Source of the DNA: a virus
Virus record (IMG/VR): IMGVR_UViG_3300050821_003860
Location: 1 to 64,000 of that record
Strand: one strand, 5' to 3'
Length of the DNA: 64,000 nt
The notes under the pieces are model-generated. The model saw only the letters and a program-made list of their open reading frames with translations. It did no database searches and was not told the origin of the DNA. Shown piece by piece: positions 49,851-57,196 of the stretch (position 1 is its first letter; each line of letters starts with the position of its first letter). A program made the translations under genes and the position numbers.

Positions 49851-50129
49851 TCACCTCCTTTTCTTTCGCTTGCGGATCATTTCCAGAGCCATCTGGTAGC
49901 CACACAGGCGAGCGTAGAACACTGGGCTAGGATCGTACAGTGGCCAGCGGGCGCCGCGCCCACAACCGCAAGCACACTTCGGGCGAAGCTTGCGAGGAGT
50001 TTTATCGCCACGTTCTTTGCGTTCTAGATACTGGCGCCGGCGTTCCGCGCGTTCCTCATTCTCATTCGTGCGCTCTTGCTGCTCAATCTCTTCGGAGGTT
50101 CGGATTCGCAGCAGTGTCAGTTCGCTCAT
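49851..50129 (-). CDS. coiled-coil protein with Cys cluster
   Basis: The 92-aa product starts at ATG after GGAGATGAAGCC. A charged coiled coil (EEIEQQERTNENEERAERRR) is followed by CACGCG and a basic tail (IRKRKKRR). Possible nucleic acid binding. Not recognised. Confidence 0.6.
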   Translation of the reverse strand: MSELTLLRIRTSEEIEQQERTNENEERAERRRQYLERKERGDKTPRKLRPKCACGCGRGARWPLYDPSPVFYARLCGYQMALEMIRKRKKRR

Positions 50130-50133
50130 GGCT

Positions 50134-50244
50134 TCATCTCCGGGAACAACTCTTTCTGTCGTGCCACTGAGACACACCCTTTGACTGGCATTTCTCGCGC
50201 GGGCAGCGGATCGTAATCCCGTCCTGCTCATAGTAGGTTTTCAT
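50134..50244 (-). CDS. 36-aa Cys-containing peptide
   Basis: ATG follows GGGAGAGAAG. The sequence YEQDGITIRCPREKCQSKG with a later CSRR suggests a mini zinc finger. The next gene starts 5 nt downstream. Confidence 0.5.
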   Translation of the reverse strand: MKTYYEQDGITIRCPREKCQSKGVSQWHDRKSCSRR

Positions 50245-50278
50245 CTTCTCTCCCTCAGTCAGACAGGAACCCCGCGCA

Positions 50279-50299
50279 GGTGTGAACCGGGTATACACC
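50279..50299. repeat. hybrid palindrome
   Basis: GGTGTGAACC...TATACACC mixes the two long arm types and is preceded by GCGCA. It lies between two minus-strand genes. Confidence 0.75.
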
Positions 50300-50305
50300 C
50301 AGCGG

Positions 50306-50761
50306 TCACTGCCTCGCCGCGAACCACGCCCGCGCCTGCGTGCGAAGTACGTGCAGAGCTACGCTTAGCCGTTCATCGCCATCATCGAAGTCTGCCAGCT
50401 TTCGCAGGATCGCCTCGGCGCCGTCGAGACGGCTGGCCTTATTACAGAGTTCAACGAGACTTTCTCCGACGCAGTACCGATTAGTAGTGAAAGGATATGG
50501 GGAATCGTGAGCAGTTACGGCCGCCAAATCCCTGCCGTTGGCGTCAAAGATGTGCAAGCCTTCGTGCCGCAATGGAAGGCGAATGTGCGTGTTCTTGTCG
50601 CTCGCCGGCTCTTTGTGCTCTACGTTCGCCGGCTTTACAGCCTGAGTGTAGACCCATCTCTTACAAGGACATCCTCCAGTGGTACACGCTCCGGTGGGAC
50701 CGTGACAGTCGAGAGGATGCCAGCAAGCGCTACACAGTGGCTTGTGCTCTACGTTCGCCAT
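50306..50761 (-). CDS. zinc-finger N-terminal hypothetical protein
   Basis: The 151-aa product starts with CSACWHPLDCHG...CTTGGCPCKRW, several Cys/His typical of a zinc site. The C-terminal half is helical (EAILRKLADFDDGDERLSVAL). Early-gene accessory protein of unknown role. Confidence 0.6.
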   Translation of the reverse strand: MANVEHKPLCSACWHPLDCHGPTGACTTGGCPCKRWVYTQAVKPANVEHKEPASDKNTHIRLPLRHEGLHIFDANGRDLAAVTAHDSPYPFTTNRYCVGESLVELCNKASRLDGAEAILRKLADFDDGDERLSVALHVLRTQARAWFAARQ

Positions 50762-50779
50762 TGCTCATGTACCTCGGGG

Positions 50780-51280
50780 TTAGGCGTGGGGTGGGGCGTC
50801 GGGGAGAGGAAGATTGCCCATTGGCTTCCAGTGCGTAGGTTGTGGCCTGAGAGTACGGCCCTCATCGTCCACGAAGCGATCAAGTCGCCCTTGGCACTCG
50901 CCGAGTTCGATGTATTGGCCATCGGATAAGAGCACTCTTTCGCCGAATCCGGGGTGGTTGTCCTCGATCAGTTGCCACTCCTGCCGCTCCGCTTCCAGTT
51001 CGGCGACTCGCTGAGCCAGAGAAATAGCCTTGTCAATCTGTCCCTCAGAAGCAGCCACCCGCGCCGCAAGCCGACAACCGATGGCATGCCCCTGGTCGTG
51101 GTATTGGTAGCAGCACGGGCACTGCGAGTCACGTAACGCCACACCATCGGTGTTCCATTCGATGTCGTGGAAGAGAAGCGAGTCCGTGTCGCGCTGGGCT
51201 TCCAGATCGGCGACGCGGGCCTTGAGCCGCGTCACTTCTTTCGACAGGGAGACTATTTCTGCGCCCATTTCATCCGGCAT
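50780..51280 (-). CDS. coiled-coil protein with DUF551-like C-terminus
   Basis: The 166-aa product starts at ATG after GGAGGG, overlapping the upstream gene by 11 nt. Coiled coil (SLSKEVTRLKARVADLEAQR) and a CPCC motif are followed by an end (PTHWKPMGNLPLPDAPP) like DUF551 proteins. A start at 51337 would add a short membrane segment. Confidence 0.65.
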   Translation of the reverse strand: MPDEMGAEIVSLSKEVTRLKARVADLEAQRDTDSLLFHDIEWNTDGVALRDSQCPCCYQYHDQGHAIGCRLAARVAASEGQIDKAISLAQRVAELEAERQEWQLIEDNHPGFGERVLLSDGQYIELGECQGRLDRFVDDEGRTLRPQPTHWKPMGNLPLPDAPPHA

Positions 51281-51755
51281 TCGACTTACCCTCCAAAAGC
51301 TGAACCCTAGAATCGAGAGCACGAGCAATCCGAACATTCTCTAGAATCTTAGAAAGGTTACTTAATCGCTCTCTGACTGACTCGTCCCACTCGCTCCAAT
51401 CTGTTCCGTCTTGGTGCCAACCATCGAGCAGTTGGGCGATATCCGGCATCAAACGATCGGCAAATTCTACTGCTGCTACCAACGGCTGTAGTGCGGCTTC
51501 GAGGTCCGCGATGCGTTCTTCCGCTTGCTCAACCCTGACGACCTCTTCGGCGTGAGAGTCCCAAGCTTGCTTCGCTTCTCGCTCGGCCGCATTCGCGCGG
51601 GCCCGCTCGGCGTCCAAAGCCGTCTCAGTAAACAATCGCGTCCCATGTGGGTACTGCTGTACGTCTCTGAAACGCACGATCCTGGCGTACCCGTCGTCTC
51701 GGTGTTCTATGAAAGCAACCGCATCGTCCGTCGCCGGTCTCACCTCATCAGCCAT
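51270..51755 (-). CDS. coiled-coil hypothetical protein
   Basis: The 161-aa protein starts at ATG overlapping the upstream stop (TGATG). N-terminal beta part (DDAVAFIEHRDDGYARIVRF) and long coiled coil (ERARANAAEREAKQAWDSHA). Common design in phage early genes; role unknown. Confidence 0.6.
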   Translation of the reverse strand: MADEVRPATDDAVAFIEHRDDGYARIVRFRDVQQYPHGTRLFTETALDAERARANAAEREAKQAWDSHAEEVVRVEQAEERIADLEAALQPLVAAVEFADRLMPDIAQLLDGWHQDGTDWSEWDESVRERLSNLSKILENVRIARALDSRVQLLEGKSNAG

Positions 51756-51940
51756 CACGCACCGCCTTTCTGAGCGATACAGTCGACGATGGCTCGGCGT
51801 GCTTTTTCCAGATTAGCTCTGGCCTTCTCCTGAGCCTCAGCACTGCCGCCGAATACTCTCAATTGGTACTCCAACCTGACGTAGTCGCGGAATTTGTTGA
51901 TCCGCCTTTCAAGCTTTCTCTGCTGCAAGCTCTTGACCAT
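51755..51940 (-). CDS. small helical basic protein
   Basis: The 61-aa product is a basic helix (SLQQRKLERRINKFRDYVRL) followed by a second helix (AQEKARANLEKARRAIVDC). Possible nucleic acid or protein binding. Coupled downstream. Confidence 0.6.
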   Translation of the reverse strand: MVKSLQQRKLERRINKFRDYVRLEYQLRVFGGSAEAQEKARANLEKARRAIVDCIAQKGGA

Positions 51941-51952
51941 TGGCTCCCTCCC

Positions 51953-52096
51953 CTATTTGTGATCAAAGATTCTGTTCTTCCCACCCGCTTTTCGCGTCCA
52001 TCTCTCGATCACAGCGGCGACCGTAACCACCACTAGGAGTACAAGCCACACCCGGCCAGCCCAGAGGCAGACGAAGTCGAATCCGGTCAGGTCCAT
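51953..52096 (-). CDS. 47-aa membrane protein
   Basis: ATG follows GGGGGAG; longer upstream starts are unlikely. One span (VWLVLLVVVTVAAVI) precedes a basic tail (ERWTRKAGGKNRI). Function unknown. Confidence 0.55.
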   Translation of the reverse strand: MDLTGFDFVCLWAGRVWLVLLVVVTVAAVIERWTRKAGGKNRIFDHK

Positions 52097-52101
52097 GCCC
52101 C

Positions 52102-52419
52102 CTACTCCCCCTTTTCGTGCCCCGATTCGCCTCGTGCCGGGACCGGCTCCAAGCCCTCTCTGCGCTGCCGGAGAATGTCCAAACAGTAGAGAACACCCAC
52201 GCATTCGAGACAACTTCCGCAGGCTCGCAGGTGATCGCAGTAGTGGTCAGCTATCGCTTTAGCTGCCGACATATTCTCCTCTACCGCACCCTGCCGTCGG
52301 GCCGCGTCTTCGGCCTCGCGGATGATGACGGCAACGCATTCCTGGCAAGGCGAGCTTTCAAAAGTGTGCGTACACTTATCGAATGCTTTCGCTATTCTCT
52401 CTTCCGGAGTCGGTATCAC
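52102..52419 (-). CDS. Cys-rich hypothetical protein
   Basis: The 105-aa protein has paired Cys (CTHTFESSPCQEC, CGSCLECVGVLYC) that could bind one or two metals. Helical elsewhere. Not recognised. Confidence 0.6.
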   Translation of the reverse strand: MIPTPEERIAKAFDKCTHTFESSPCQECVAVIIREAEDAARRQGAVEENMSAAKAIADHYCDHLRACGSCLECVGVLYCLDILRQRREGLEPVPARGESGHEKGE

Positions 52420-52461
52420 ATCTCAGCCCTCCCTTGGTTCCCCTTGCTCACCCCCGGACAG

Positions 52462-52674
52462 TCAGCCCGAAAAAGGCCACAAACCGTGCCGATGCAACCA
52501 CGTCCCAAACCGGCTGCCGGGGTTCCTTGACCCGAACTCGAAACCCAAGACGTAAAATCCCCAGCGACCAGAAATGACCCCCGGCTTATTACGGAAAAGG
52601 CCGCAGTAGTCGCCGGACTTACACCTGGTTCGCCACCACGGAAAGCTGCTAATTAAAAAAGGTCCAAGCTTCAT
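52462..52674 (-). CDS. small aromatic hypothetical protein
   Basis: The 70-aa product starts at ATG after GGAGGGGATCGACAG. Rich in Trp, Phe and Gly (RWGFYVLGFEFGSR). Probably a beta fold. Not recognised. Confidence 0.6.
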   Translation of the reverse strand: MKLGPFLISSFPWWRTRCKSGDYCGLFRNKPGVISGRWGFYVLGFEFGSRNPGSRFGTWLHRHGLWPFSG

Positions 52675-52715
52675 CTGTCGATCCCCTCCACAGAGTTAGC
52701 TCCCAGGTAGGGCTG

Positions 52716-52910
52716 TCACCCTGGCACGGGCTTTTCTTCCCGATGGTTGTAAATCACGCTCTTGTAAACATCGACATGTACGTAGTGCTTGTGCTTCCGA
52801 GCGTGTATTGCTGCGGCCCCGAGAGCGTTTCGACTGGACAGCTTCCAGCCGCACGTATCGCAAAAGGCTACGTAATCAGGCTTGGTCGACCACTCACGTC
52901 GATTGCTCAT
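52716..52910 (-). CDS. small zinc-finger-like protein
   Basis: The 64-aa protein has CDTCGWKLSSRNALGAAAIH followed by ARKHKH, a CxxC...HxxxH layout of a classical zinc finger. ATG follows AGAGGTAAAC. DNA or RNA binding is possible. Confidence 0.65.
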   Translation of the reverse strand: MSNRREWSTKPDYVAFCDTCGWKLSSRNALGAAAIHARKHKHYVHVDVYKSVIYNHREEKPVPG

Positions 52911-52990
52911 GTTTACCTCTCAGCTACTCTCTGCGGGCTTGGTCGGGGTGGCTGGCAGCTTCCAGAAGGGCCGGCAGAACAGGCCGCAGC

Positions 52991-53158
52991 CTACAAATCA
53001 TTCGCCAGTCGTCTTTTGCTCATCTCGACCGAGAGATACTTGAGATGTTTTTCGTCCTCAAAATCGCGGTACCGCCAATTTCCCGGCGCTACCGGCGTTG
53101 ATTTGGCCAGCAGTTCTCGCAACTCAGCTATCACTTCTGGAGTTAGTTCACTGGTCAT
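52991..53158 (-). CDS. 55-aa helical protein
   Basis: ATG follows GGGAGAGAACT. Charged helices (LTPEVIAELRELLAKS, EDEKHLKYLSVEMSKRRLAN). Not recognised. Confidence 0.6.
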   Translation of the reverse strand: MTSELTPEVIAELRELLAKSTPVAPGNWRYRDFEDEKHLKYLSVEMSKRRLANDL

Positions 53159-53207
53159 AGTTCTCTCCCTTGCGTCCTTTTCTACGCGGTGTCCGAAAGG
53201 ATGCGGA

Positions 53208-53378
53208 TTAGCTGGCCTTCCGCAACAGCTTCCTCATGTAGCCGACTCTCTGCGGGTTTTGCAGCGTGACTACATCGACCCAGCTTGGCAGTCCAAGCCA
53301 GTCCGCTACCCCGTTGCCCGCTGCGTAGATCATCTCGCGCGTCCACTGCCGCCTCTTGGGGTAGTGCGACCGCACCAC
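53208..53378 (-). CDS. small protein downstream of an in-frame TGA
   Basis: The 56-aa GTG-started ORF contains a well-formed sequence (SHYPKRRQWTREMIYAAGNG, VADWLGLPSWVDVVTLQNP). It lies in the same frame as the gene at 53391-53498, separated only by one TGA and four codons. No ribosome site precedes the GTG. It may be the second half of a gene split by a nonsense change. Confidence 0.5.
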   Translation of the reverse strand: MVRSHYPKRRQWTREMIYAAGNGVADWLGLPSWVDVVTLQNPQRVGYMRKLLRKAS

Positions 53379-53390
53379 AGAGAGGATGAT

Positions 53391-53498
53391 TCAAGGGCTG
53401 CCGTCGTCTCGAATCATTCCCTGCCTACTGTCCAGGACGGCCCTTCTGGCAGCCTGTTTGTCTTCGTGGGTCAACACGATAGTTGCTCCGCGTTTCAT
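53391..53498 (-). CDS. 35-aa peptide or N-terminal half of split gene
   Basis: ATG overlaps the C5 methyltransferase stop (ATGA). The peptide ATIVLTHEDKQAARRAVLDS plus RQGMIRDDGSP ends at TGA. The frame then stays open to 53208, so one gene interrupted by TGA is possible. Confidence 0.5.
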   Translation of the reverse strand: MKRGATIVLTHEDKQAARRAVLDSRQGMIRDDGSP

Positions 53499-54334
53499 GG
53501 TCCCTCTCCGTTGGTGAGGATGCGGATTAGCTGGTGGCCGATGTACTCAGCGACCCAAGGGCTCACGGCGTTTCCGTAGGAGTCAAGAGAGTCCACTGAG
53601 CAGGAAATCCCATCATCCACCGGACCATCGTCAAAAGGTCCGCGGTCCCAAGCCCGACAGCTTCGCATACTTCGTTGAGCGGGCGTGAATTTCGAGAGAG
53701 CGTTTTCGAGGATGCTTTCCCGCTCCTGCCCTTGCGCACGGTAGGCGTCGGCAAGAATCCGGCTGTACGCATGGCTCGATAGATTTCCGTTCGATTCGCT
53801 CCAGAAGACCGAATGCCCGAACAGGCCCGTGGCGTTGGCAAGAATGAAAGTCCTGTCCCGGATATGCGGGGCACCAAAGGCGGCAGCCGGTATGCAATGC
53901 CACTCCGCATCAAACCAGAGCGAGGCCAGGTCTCCGAGAACTCTATCCATCCCCCGTCCAAGCAGAGCTGAGACGTTTTCCACGATGACGATTCGTGGTC
54001 GTAAGACGCCAACGATGCGGGCGAACTCGGACCACAGTCCAGAACGTTCGCCGTCGATGCCTTCACCTTTTCCGGCGTTGCTGATGTCCTGGCAGGGAAA
54101 TCCTCCACAGATGACGTCGCAGCGCCATTCAGATGGGTCACTCGGCGGGAACGTTTTGACGTCATCGTGTCGCCTCACTTCCGGCCAGTGCTTTGCTAAG
54201 ACTCGCCGGCAGAACTCGTCAATCTCGACCTGCCAGACGCATTTCAAACCGGCTCTTTCGAGACCAAGATCAAAGCCACCAATGCCCGCGAACAGACTGC
54301 CAAACGTCAGGTCCAGTAATCGCGGCCTCTTCAC
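53495..54334 (-). CDS. C5 cytosine DNA methyltransferase
   Basis: The 279-aa enzyme starts at GTG after GGAGGGACTGAGGCT. SAM motif I (SLFAGIGGFDLGLERAG), catalytic PCQ loop (VICGGFPCQDIS), motif VI (IVIVENVSALL) and motif VIII (AFGAPHIRDRTFIL) are present; the end has motif X-like YGNAVSPWVAEYIG. It modifies cytosine in DNA, probably to evade host restriction. The target domain is compact. Its 3' two thirds overlap another plausible reading frame on the same strand. Confidence 0.92.
   Translation of the reverse strand: MKRPRLLDLTFGSLFAGIGGFDLGLERAGLKCVWQVEIDEFCRRVLAKHWPEVRRHDDVKTFPPSDPSEWRCDVICGGFPCQDISNAGKGEGIDGERSGLWSEFARIVGVLRPRIVIVENVSALLGRGMDRVLGDLASLWFDAEWHCIPAAAFGAPHIRDRTFILANATGLFGHSVFWSESNGNLSSHAYSRILADAYRAQGQERESILENALSKFTPAQRSMRSCRAWDRGPFDDGPVDDGISCSVDSLDSYGNAVSPWVAEYIGHQLIRILTNGEGP
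53563..54165 (-). CDS. overlapping-frame ORF within C5 methyltransferase
   Basis: The 200-aa ORF starts at ATG inside the methyltransferase in another frame. It has the content of phage proteins seen beside cytosine methylases: DCGPSSPASLASYDHESSSW, EFSETWPRSGLMRSGIAYRL, LSFLPTP and WMMGFPAQWTLL. Such a good protein pattern is not expected by chance from a shadow frame. No ribosome site was seen. It may be expressed or may reflect constraint from the main gene. Confidence 0.4.
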   Translation of the reverse strand: MTSKRSRRVTHLNGAATSSVEDFPARTSATPEKVKASTANVLDCGPSSPASLASYDHESSSWKTSQLCLDGGWIEFSETWPRSGLMRSGIAYRLPPLVPRISGTGLSFLPTPRACSGIRSSGANRTEIYRAMRTAGFLPTPTVRKGRSGKASSKTLSRNSRPLNEVCEAVGLGTADLLTMVRWMMGFPAQWTLLTPTETP

Positions 54335-54414
54335 AGCCTCAGTCCCTCCATCTCCCGCATCCCATACCAGTATTCCGCCTCGCAGCGGAGAGCCATTCCG
54401 GGTTTCTCCTCGTG

Positions 54415-54435
54415 GGTGTACCGGGGGGTTACACC
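54415..54435. repeat. GGTGTACC palindrome supplying a stop codon
   Basis: GGTGTA...TTACACC lies at the 3' end of the gene at 54429-55085. The TAA stop of that gene (minus strand, AGGTGTAA) is part of the palindrome. Confidence 0.75.
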
Positions 54436-55085
54436 TGCGCTCCTTCGGGCATGTACTGCAACGCTTTCCGCGCCATCCGATCAAGTTCAGTCCCCGCCGC
54501 TGGGCCTTCCTTCATGGCCATTTCCTGCAAGATCGGTAGGCCCGTTCGCACGCTTTCGGAGACTTCCTCAGCCGTGGCCTTGCGTCCCTGACAGTACCAC
54601 AGCGGAGTCTCGGCCGGCTCTCCGATGTTGATGAGCCAACCTCCCATACCGTCATCGAACAGGTAGGCTGTCTCGCTTGTCCAGAGGCAGGTCACTCCGG
54701 GATTGCGGCGGATCATTAACCCGTCCGCGTCTTGCGTCTCTTCCGGCAAGCCGTTCTCGCGCCGATCCATCTGTGGCTTGGTCAGGAACGGACACGCCAT
54801 CGCGGAGTAGATCGCACATTCCTTGTGACATCCCGGCTCGGCGGTTGTGCGGTTGACTACGCACATGGGGCCGATGACGAAGGTTTGCCGCTTCGGGTAG
54901 CCGAGAGACTTCCCGCACACCCAGCACTCGCCTAGTATCCATGCCAACTCACGGACTTGCGGTCCAGCGACACGAAACTCCGGCTTGCCGTTCTGCCAGT
55001 AGACAAACCGGGGAACCGGGTAGCCTCGATCATCAACGGGCAGATGAGCCATGTTCGCTGGCAGAGGCGGTAAATCTGGTCGCAT
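54429..55085 (-). CDS. phage hypothetical protein with Cys-rich core
   Basis: The 218-aa product has PANMAHLPVDDRGYPVPRFV, ECWVCGKSLG, FVIGPMCVVNR, PGCHKECAIYSAMACPFL. The layout is familiar from actinobacterial and other phage proteins of unknown function. Metal binding is probable. It ends inside a palindrome. Confidence 0.7.
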   Translation of the reverse strand: MRPDLPPLPANMAHLPVDDRGYPVPRFVYWQNGKPEFRVAGPQVRELAWILGECWVCGKSLGYPKRQTFVIGPMCVVNRTTAEPGCHKECAIYSAMACPFLTKPQMDRRENGLPEETQDADGLMIRRNPGVTCLWTSETAYLFDDGMGGWLINIGEPAETPLWYCQGRKATAEEVSESVRTGLPILQEMAMKEGPAAGTELDRMARKALQYMPEGAQV

Positions 55086-55088
55086 CTC

Positions 55089-55205
55089 TCACTCTCCCTT
55101 AGAGGATGCCTTTCCGGGCGGTTTGCACTGCCCGGCGCCAGTCTTCTCATTCCCGACTAGGGTTGTCTTGTCGCCTGCTGCGCCGCGACTGGCCTGCGGC
55201 AGCAA
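55089..55205 (-). CDS. possible 38-aa peptide
   Basis: A TTG-started ORF (GDKTTLVGNEKTGAGQCKPP then GKASSKGE) ends 4 nt before the next gene's ATG. Composition suggests coding, but the start is weak. Confidence 0.3.
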   Translation of the reverse strand: MLPQASRGAAGDKTTLVGNEKTGAGQCKPPGKASSKGE

Positions 55206-55266
55206 CGAGCCCCCCTACCCCCCAAACGGGAAGGGGATACGCAGAACCTGAAGCTGATTAGGGCGG

Positions 55267-55452
55267 TCAGCCGCAGGGAGTCAGGATTGTCTCGCGGGGA
55301 GCACTCGGGGTTTCCACCCGAATACAGATGCTCCAACCGGGTCGATGCCTCTTGTTGCGAGAGTCCTGCCGGTGGTCGATCGCTGCCACCGACTTCAGCT
55401 TGCCAATGAGGGCTATGGTTCGCTGGTGGTGTTGACAGAGAAGTGCGGTCAT
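55267..55452 (-). CDS. possible 61-aa protein
   Basis: The ORF (TALLCQHHQRTIALIGKLKS, VAAIDHRQDSRNKRHRPGW) has plausible codon use but no ribosome site. A plus-strand RNA candidate overlaps its 5' end by 21 nt. The stretch 55206-55547 holds no firmer gene. Confidence 0.35.
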   Translation of the reverse strand: MTALLCQHHQRTIALIGKLKSVAAIDHRQDSRNKRHRPGWSICIRVETPSAPRETILTPCG

Positions 55453-55540
55453 CTAAGATGAAGGTACTTCGCTGAGCACACAGCGAGGGCGATTCTTCAG
55501 GCCGTTGGGAGAGTGATGACTCCCAGCGGCCTTCTTCGTC
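55432..55540 (+). ncRNA. candidate small RNA, promoter to terminator
   Basis: TTGACA (55432-55437), a 16-bp spacer and TAAGAT (55454-55459) could start an RNA near 55466. It would contain CGCTG/CAGCG (55470-55485) and end at a 12-bp hairpin GGCCGTTGGGAG/CTCCCAGCGGCC (55500-55531) followed by TTCTT. Length about 75 nt, antisense to the early operon. Confidence 0.4.
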
Positions 55541-55547
55541 AAATAGC

Positions 55548-55940
55548 CTAAACATTGGCACCTTCTTTTGCAATAGCTTTTCGCAACTTCCTGGCTTTCT
55601 GTGTCTCCCGAGCCTTTTGGGCATGGACAGCGCATCGCGTCTTAGTGCCTCCCTTTCTGTCGGCGCCACAGATGCAACACAACCCTTTGGCGATCAGTTT
55701 CCGTTGCTTTCGCATCACTCTCTTGATGTTTTCGAGCCTGTGTTTCTCGCAGTAAAATCGTGAGCCTTTGGGCCTTGGCGAACCGCATTGGATGCAAAGT
55801 CCACCGGCAATTAAACGCTTCTGCCTATCCTTGGTCGTCTTCAGATTCTTCTTTCGGCAAGACTCGCAGTAGACCAGCGAAGAGCCGTCAATCTGATTCG
55901 GGCAGCGCTGGCACTTGCCGATGTTGGAAAAGCGGCTCAT
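55548..55940 (-). CDS. triple zinc-ribbon protein
   Basis: The 130-aa protein has three Cys units: CQRCPNQ...CESCRKK, CIQCGSP...CEKH and CCICGAD...CAVH, each in a basic context (RVMRKQRK, KARKLRKAI). Nucleic acid binding is likely. A hairpin lies 16 nt beyond its stop. Confidence 0.65.
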   Translation of the reverse strand: MSRFSNIGKCQRCPNQIDGSSLVYCESCRKKNLKTTKDRQKRLIAGGLCIQCGSPRPKGSRFYCEKHRLENIKRVMRKQRKLIAKGLCCICGADRKGGTKTRCAVHAQKARETQKARKLRKAIAKEGANV

Positions 55941-56305
55941 GTGGTCTCTCCCTTCTCACTGCTCTGCTCCGGTGCAAGTGATTTCTGCCGCTCTGCTTCC
56001 AACTCAGCGATTATTTGATCCGCTTCATCCAGGTCTTGTTCAGACTGTTCGATGTATCGGCAGAAGATGCAATGCTCGCCGCCCTCATCATTGACTTCGA
56101 TGCAGCCTAGCGGGTGGCCGCAACTCGCCTTCATCTCCATTACTTGCTCGGCTCTGTCGGCGCGATCTTGCTCTGCCTCTAAGCGAGCGATGATGCCTCT
56201 CGCTTCCAGAGGGGTAAGCTTGACGTAGGTGAGACGGGCATTCTCGGTCATATCCAAGTAGCCCTTGACCTCGGCGATTTGATCATTCGTCGCTGGCTCG
56301 CTCAT
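55937..56305 (-). CDS. coiled-coil protein with Cys pair
   Basis: The 122-aa product overlaps the next gene by 4 nt. Coiled coil (RGIIARLEAEQDRADRAEQV) surrounds a metal-like CGHPLGC...CIFC region. Early accessory protein, role unknown. ATG follows GGAGAGTGACAAG. Confidence 0.6.
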   Translation of the reverse strand: MSEPATNDQIAEVKGYLDMTENARLTYVKLTPLEARGIIARLEAEQDRADRAEQVMEMKASCGHPLGCIEVNDEGGEHCIFCRYIEQSEQDLDEADQIIAELEAERQKSLAPEQSSEKGETT

Positions 56306-56309
56306 CTTG

Positions 56310-56489
56310 TCACTCTCCAGTAGGACTGGACTCGGAACGGGCTTCTTTCTGTAAGAAGTAACGCAAGTTCCAGTTGTGCCAGAACGTCAACACGGCGAAG
56401 AAAGTGGCTCGGTCCCACTGGCCCAAACAAACATCGGCCAGTGAAGCCACTCCGGTTGCCAGCATCGCAAGGCCGTATAAGGTACTCAT
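56310..56489 (-). CDS. 59-aa hydrophobic protein
   Basis: ATG follows GGGAGGAGAC. The sequence (LYGLAMLATGVASLADVCLG, FFAVLTFWHNWNLRYF) probably gives two membrane helices. Not recognised. Confidence 0.55.
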   Translation of the reverse strand: MSTLYGLAMLATGVASLADVCLGQWDRATFFAVLTFWHNWNLRYFLQKEARSESSPTGE

Positions 56490-56522
56490 GTCTCCTCCCG
56501 TGGTTCGACTACCTCAGCCCGG

Positions 56523-56741
56523 TCACTTCGCCGATCCCTTACGGCGCCGGCAGGACTCCATGACCTCTTCGTAGTCCGTCCGCTTGTAGGATCGCGAGGC
56601 GCTGCACATATAGCGCTGTAACGGCGTCGGCACGAGACCCTTTGATTTCCCCGATGTCGAGGAAGACGGCTTCGGCCGGTAGGAAGCGTGGTACTGCATC
56701 TTCTGCATTCGCTTCCGCTCTTTGTTGGTCAGACTAACCAT
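56523..56741 (-). CDS. small basic hypothetical protein
   Basis: The 72-aa product is Lys/Arg/Ser-rich (TNKERKRMQKMQYHASYRPK). It overlaps the upstream stop as TAATG. Role unknown. Confidence 0.6.
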   Translation of the reverse strand: MVSLTNKERKRMQKMQYHASYRPKPSSSTSGKSKGLVPTPLQRYMCSASRSYKRTDYEEVMESCRRRKGSAK

Positions 56742-56974
56742 TAGACTTCTCCCGTAAGGTTTTCGGGCACTACCTCAGCCCGGACAATCTGCCCGGGCCG
56801 GTCCAAGAGTATCTCGCCGAACTCAATGGCACTTGGCTCATTGCCCTCAAAGAGTAACCGCGCGTCCTCCCGCATACGGCGGTCTGACTCGGCATTGCGG
56901 CCGGTCACCACGTAGTTGCCATCGGCATCAAAAGCTATGGCAAAGCGGGCGGTGATCTTCCCTGAGTCGGTCAC
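56741..56974 (-). CDS. hypothetical protein
   Basis: The 77-aa product starts at GTG after AAAGGAGCAACC. Small alpha-beta domain (KITARFAIAFDADGNYVVTG, IEFGEILLDRPGQIV). Not recognised. Confidence 0.6.
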   Translation of the reverse strand: MTDSGKITARFAIAFDADGNYVVTGRNAESDRRMREDARLLFEGNEPSAIEFGEILLDRPGQIVRAEVVPENLTGEV

Positions 56975-56985
56975 GGTTGCTCCTT

Positions 56986-57180
56986 TCAGGTTCCATACCT
57001 TGCGTTGAAGTCGGCCACGTAGCGATCGGTTTCGGGCGACACTTCGGCCGTCACTCCCAGCGCCCAAAGCAAAGCACCGATAACCAGCAAGCTGCGGTTG
57101 CACAAGACGCAATCGCAGTTCGGTGACAACCGGCTCTCAAGGGCGCGGATGTGACTCCGGATTTCCTCTTCGCTCTTCAT
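56986..57180 (-). CDS. small protein with CxxC and hydrophobic helix
   Basis: The 64-aa product starts at ATG after GGGAG. Helical N-terminus, CDCVLC, and hydrophobic LLVIGALLWALGVTA. Possibly membrane-bound. Unknown function. Confidence 0.55.
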   Translation of the reverse strand: MKSEEEIRSHIRALESRLSPNCDCVLCNRSLLVIGALLWALGVTAEVSPETDRYVADFNARYGT

Positions 57181-57196
57181 GGCGGTTTGCTCCCTT

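Noticed and set aside
52743-53579. 278-aa plus ORF in the early region
   Set aside because: It is antisense to several short, well-spaced minus genes with ribosome sites and lacks protein-like pattern.
55157-55669. 170-aa minus ORF
   Set aside because: It overlaps the triple zinc-ribbon gene out of frame and runs through a hairpin; Ser/Arg/Pro-rich shadow.
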